A stretch of 13,002 nt of DNA, from the NCBI GenBank assembly GCA_017961625.1, contig JAGCWY010000122.1, positions 1 to 13,002 of the forward strand, read 5' to 3'. The notes below the pieces were generated by a model. The model did no database searches. It was not told where the DNA came from and worked only from the letters and a program-made list of their open reading frames with translations. Below are positions 12,862 to 13,002 of this stretch, one piece after another (position 1 is the first letter of the stretch; every line of letters starts with the position of its first letter). Source of the stretch: Ruminococcus sp. (GTDB taxonomy: Bacteria; Bacillota; Clostridia; Oscillospirales; Ruminococcaceae). A program made the position numbers and the translations under genes.

Positions 12862-13002
12862 AGGGAGCGGCGGTGAGTGTCAACAGTTGGAATTTGTTGC
12901 TATATATATCCAGTGTAATTGTATGTTATATATGTCATCTATTTACTGGTAATTACCATTGGCAGCCAGCGTTTTTCCATGGATAATAATGGCTACCATT
13001 GG
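12862..13002. repeat. Right terminal inverted repeat / protein-primed replication origin
   Basis: Exact reverse complement of bases 1-141, compared base by base. It carries the same internal elements: the terminal fold-back, the GGTAATTACC palindrome and the duplicated terminal motif. It lies seven bases beyond the last T of the operon terminator. With the left copy it defines the two genome ends and the two replication origins. Confidence 0.97.

Noticed and set aside
1..13002. Recoded genome using TGA as tryptophan (Mycoplasma-type code)
   Set aside because: TGA ends many clearly recognised genes (connector, polymerase, lower collar) at sensible positions, and tryptophan is encoded by TGG throughout.
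1..13002. tRNA or rRNA genes
   Set aside because: No cloverleaf-like segment or conserved rRNA sequence was seen; non-coding gaps are short and explained by promoters, terminators and hairpins.

Overview
The window looks like one complete linear virus genome of 13,002 bp. It begins and ends with a perfect 141-bp terminal inverted repeat (1-141 and 12862-13002). It encodes a protein-primed family B DNA polymerase with every diagnostic motif, a probable terminal protein just upstream, a gp16-type packaging ATPase, and a short podovirus structural set: major capsid protein, connector, lower collar, small tail component and tail knob. It is therefore a phi29-type (Salasmaviridae/Guelinviridae/Rountreeviridae-like) podophage, but clearly smaller than the usual 16-20 kb. 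The strong AGGAGG ribosome sites, moderate-to-low GC, AGA/ATA-rich codon use, TTG starts and use of TGA as a stop suggest a Bacillota (Firmicutes) host, possibly a gut Clostridia-like bacterium. The host is inference only.

Layout, all genes on the + strand. (1) 1-141: left ITR/origin. (2) 142-381: non-coding, with a consensus sigma-A promoter (TTGACA-17-TATAAT, 251-279) and a leader hairpin. (3) 382-5972: virion module, with a possible scaffold, capsid protein, intrinsic terminator, connector, lower collar, small tail protein and tail knob. (4) 5973-6175: dense regulatory island. The late terminator, three AGTGCACT palindromes at exact 20-bp steps and the early promoter are superimposed here, followed by a 5' hairpin and a 9-codon leader ORF. 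(5) 6176-7904: early genes, starting with a ribbon-helix-helix repressor candidate and continuing with small unknown proteins, one of which is broken by a frameshift. (6) 7950-12771: replication and packaging module, with a possible ssDNA-binding protein, terminal protein, DNA polymerase, an acidic small protein and the packaging ATPase. (7) 12804-12854: strong terminator, then the right ITR.

Proposed working model: the terminal protein and polymerase initiate replication at both ITR tips. The ribbon-helix-helix protein probably controls its own promoter, and perhaps the late one, through CAGT/ACTG half-sites placed between the -35 and -10 boxes. Head and tail proteins assemble, and the ATPase packages the DNA through the connector. 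No endolysin, holin or separate receptor-binding protein is recognisable. The most interesting features are the superimposed terminator/operator/promoter, the 5'-terminal fold-back in the ITR, the missing lysis genes, and two places where a reading frame is broken or re-started.
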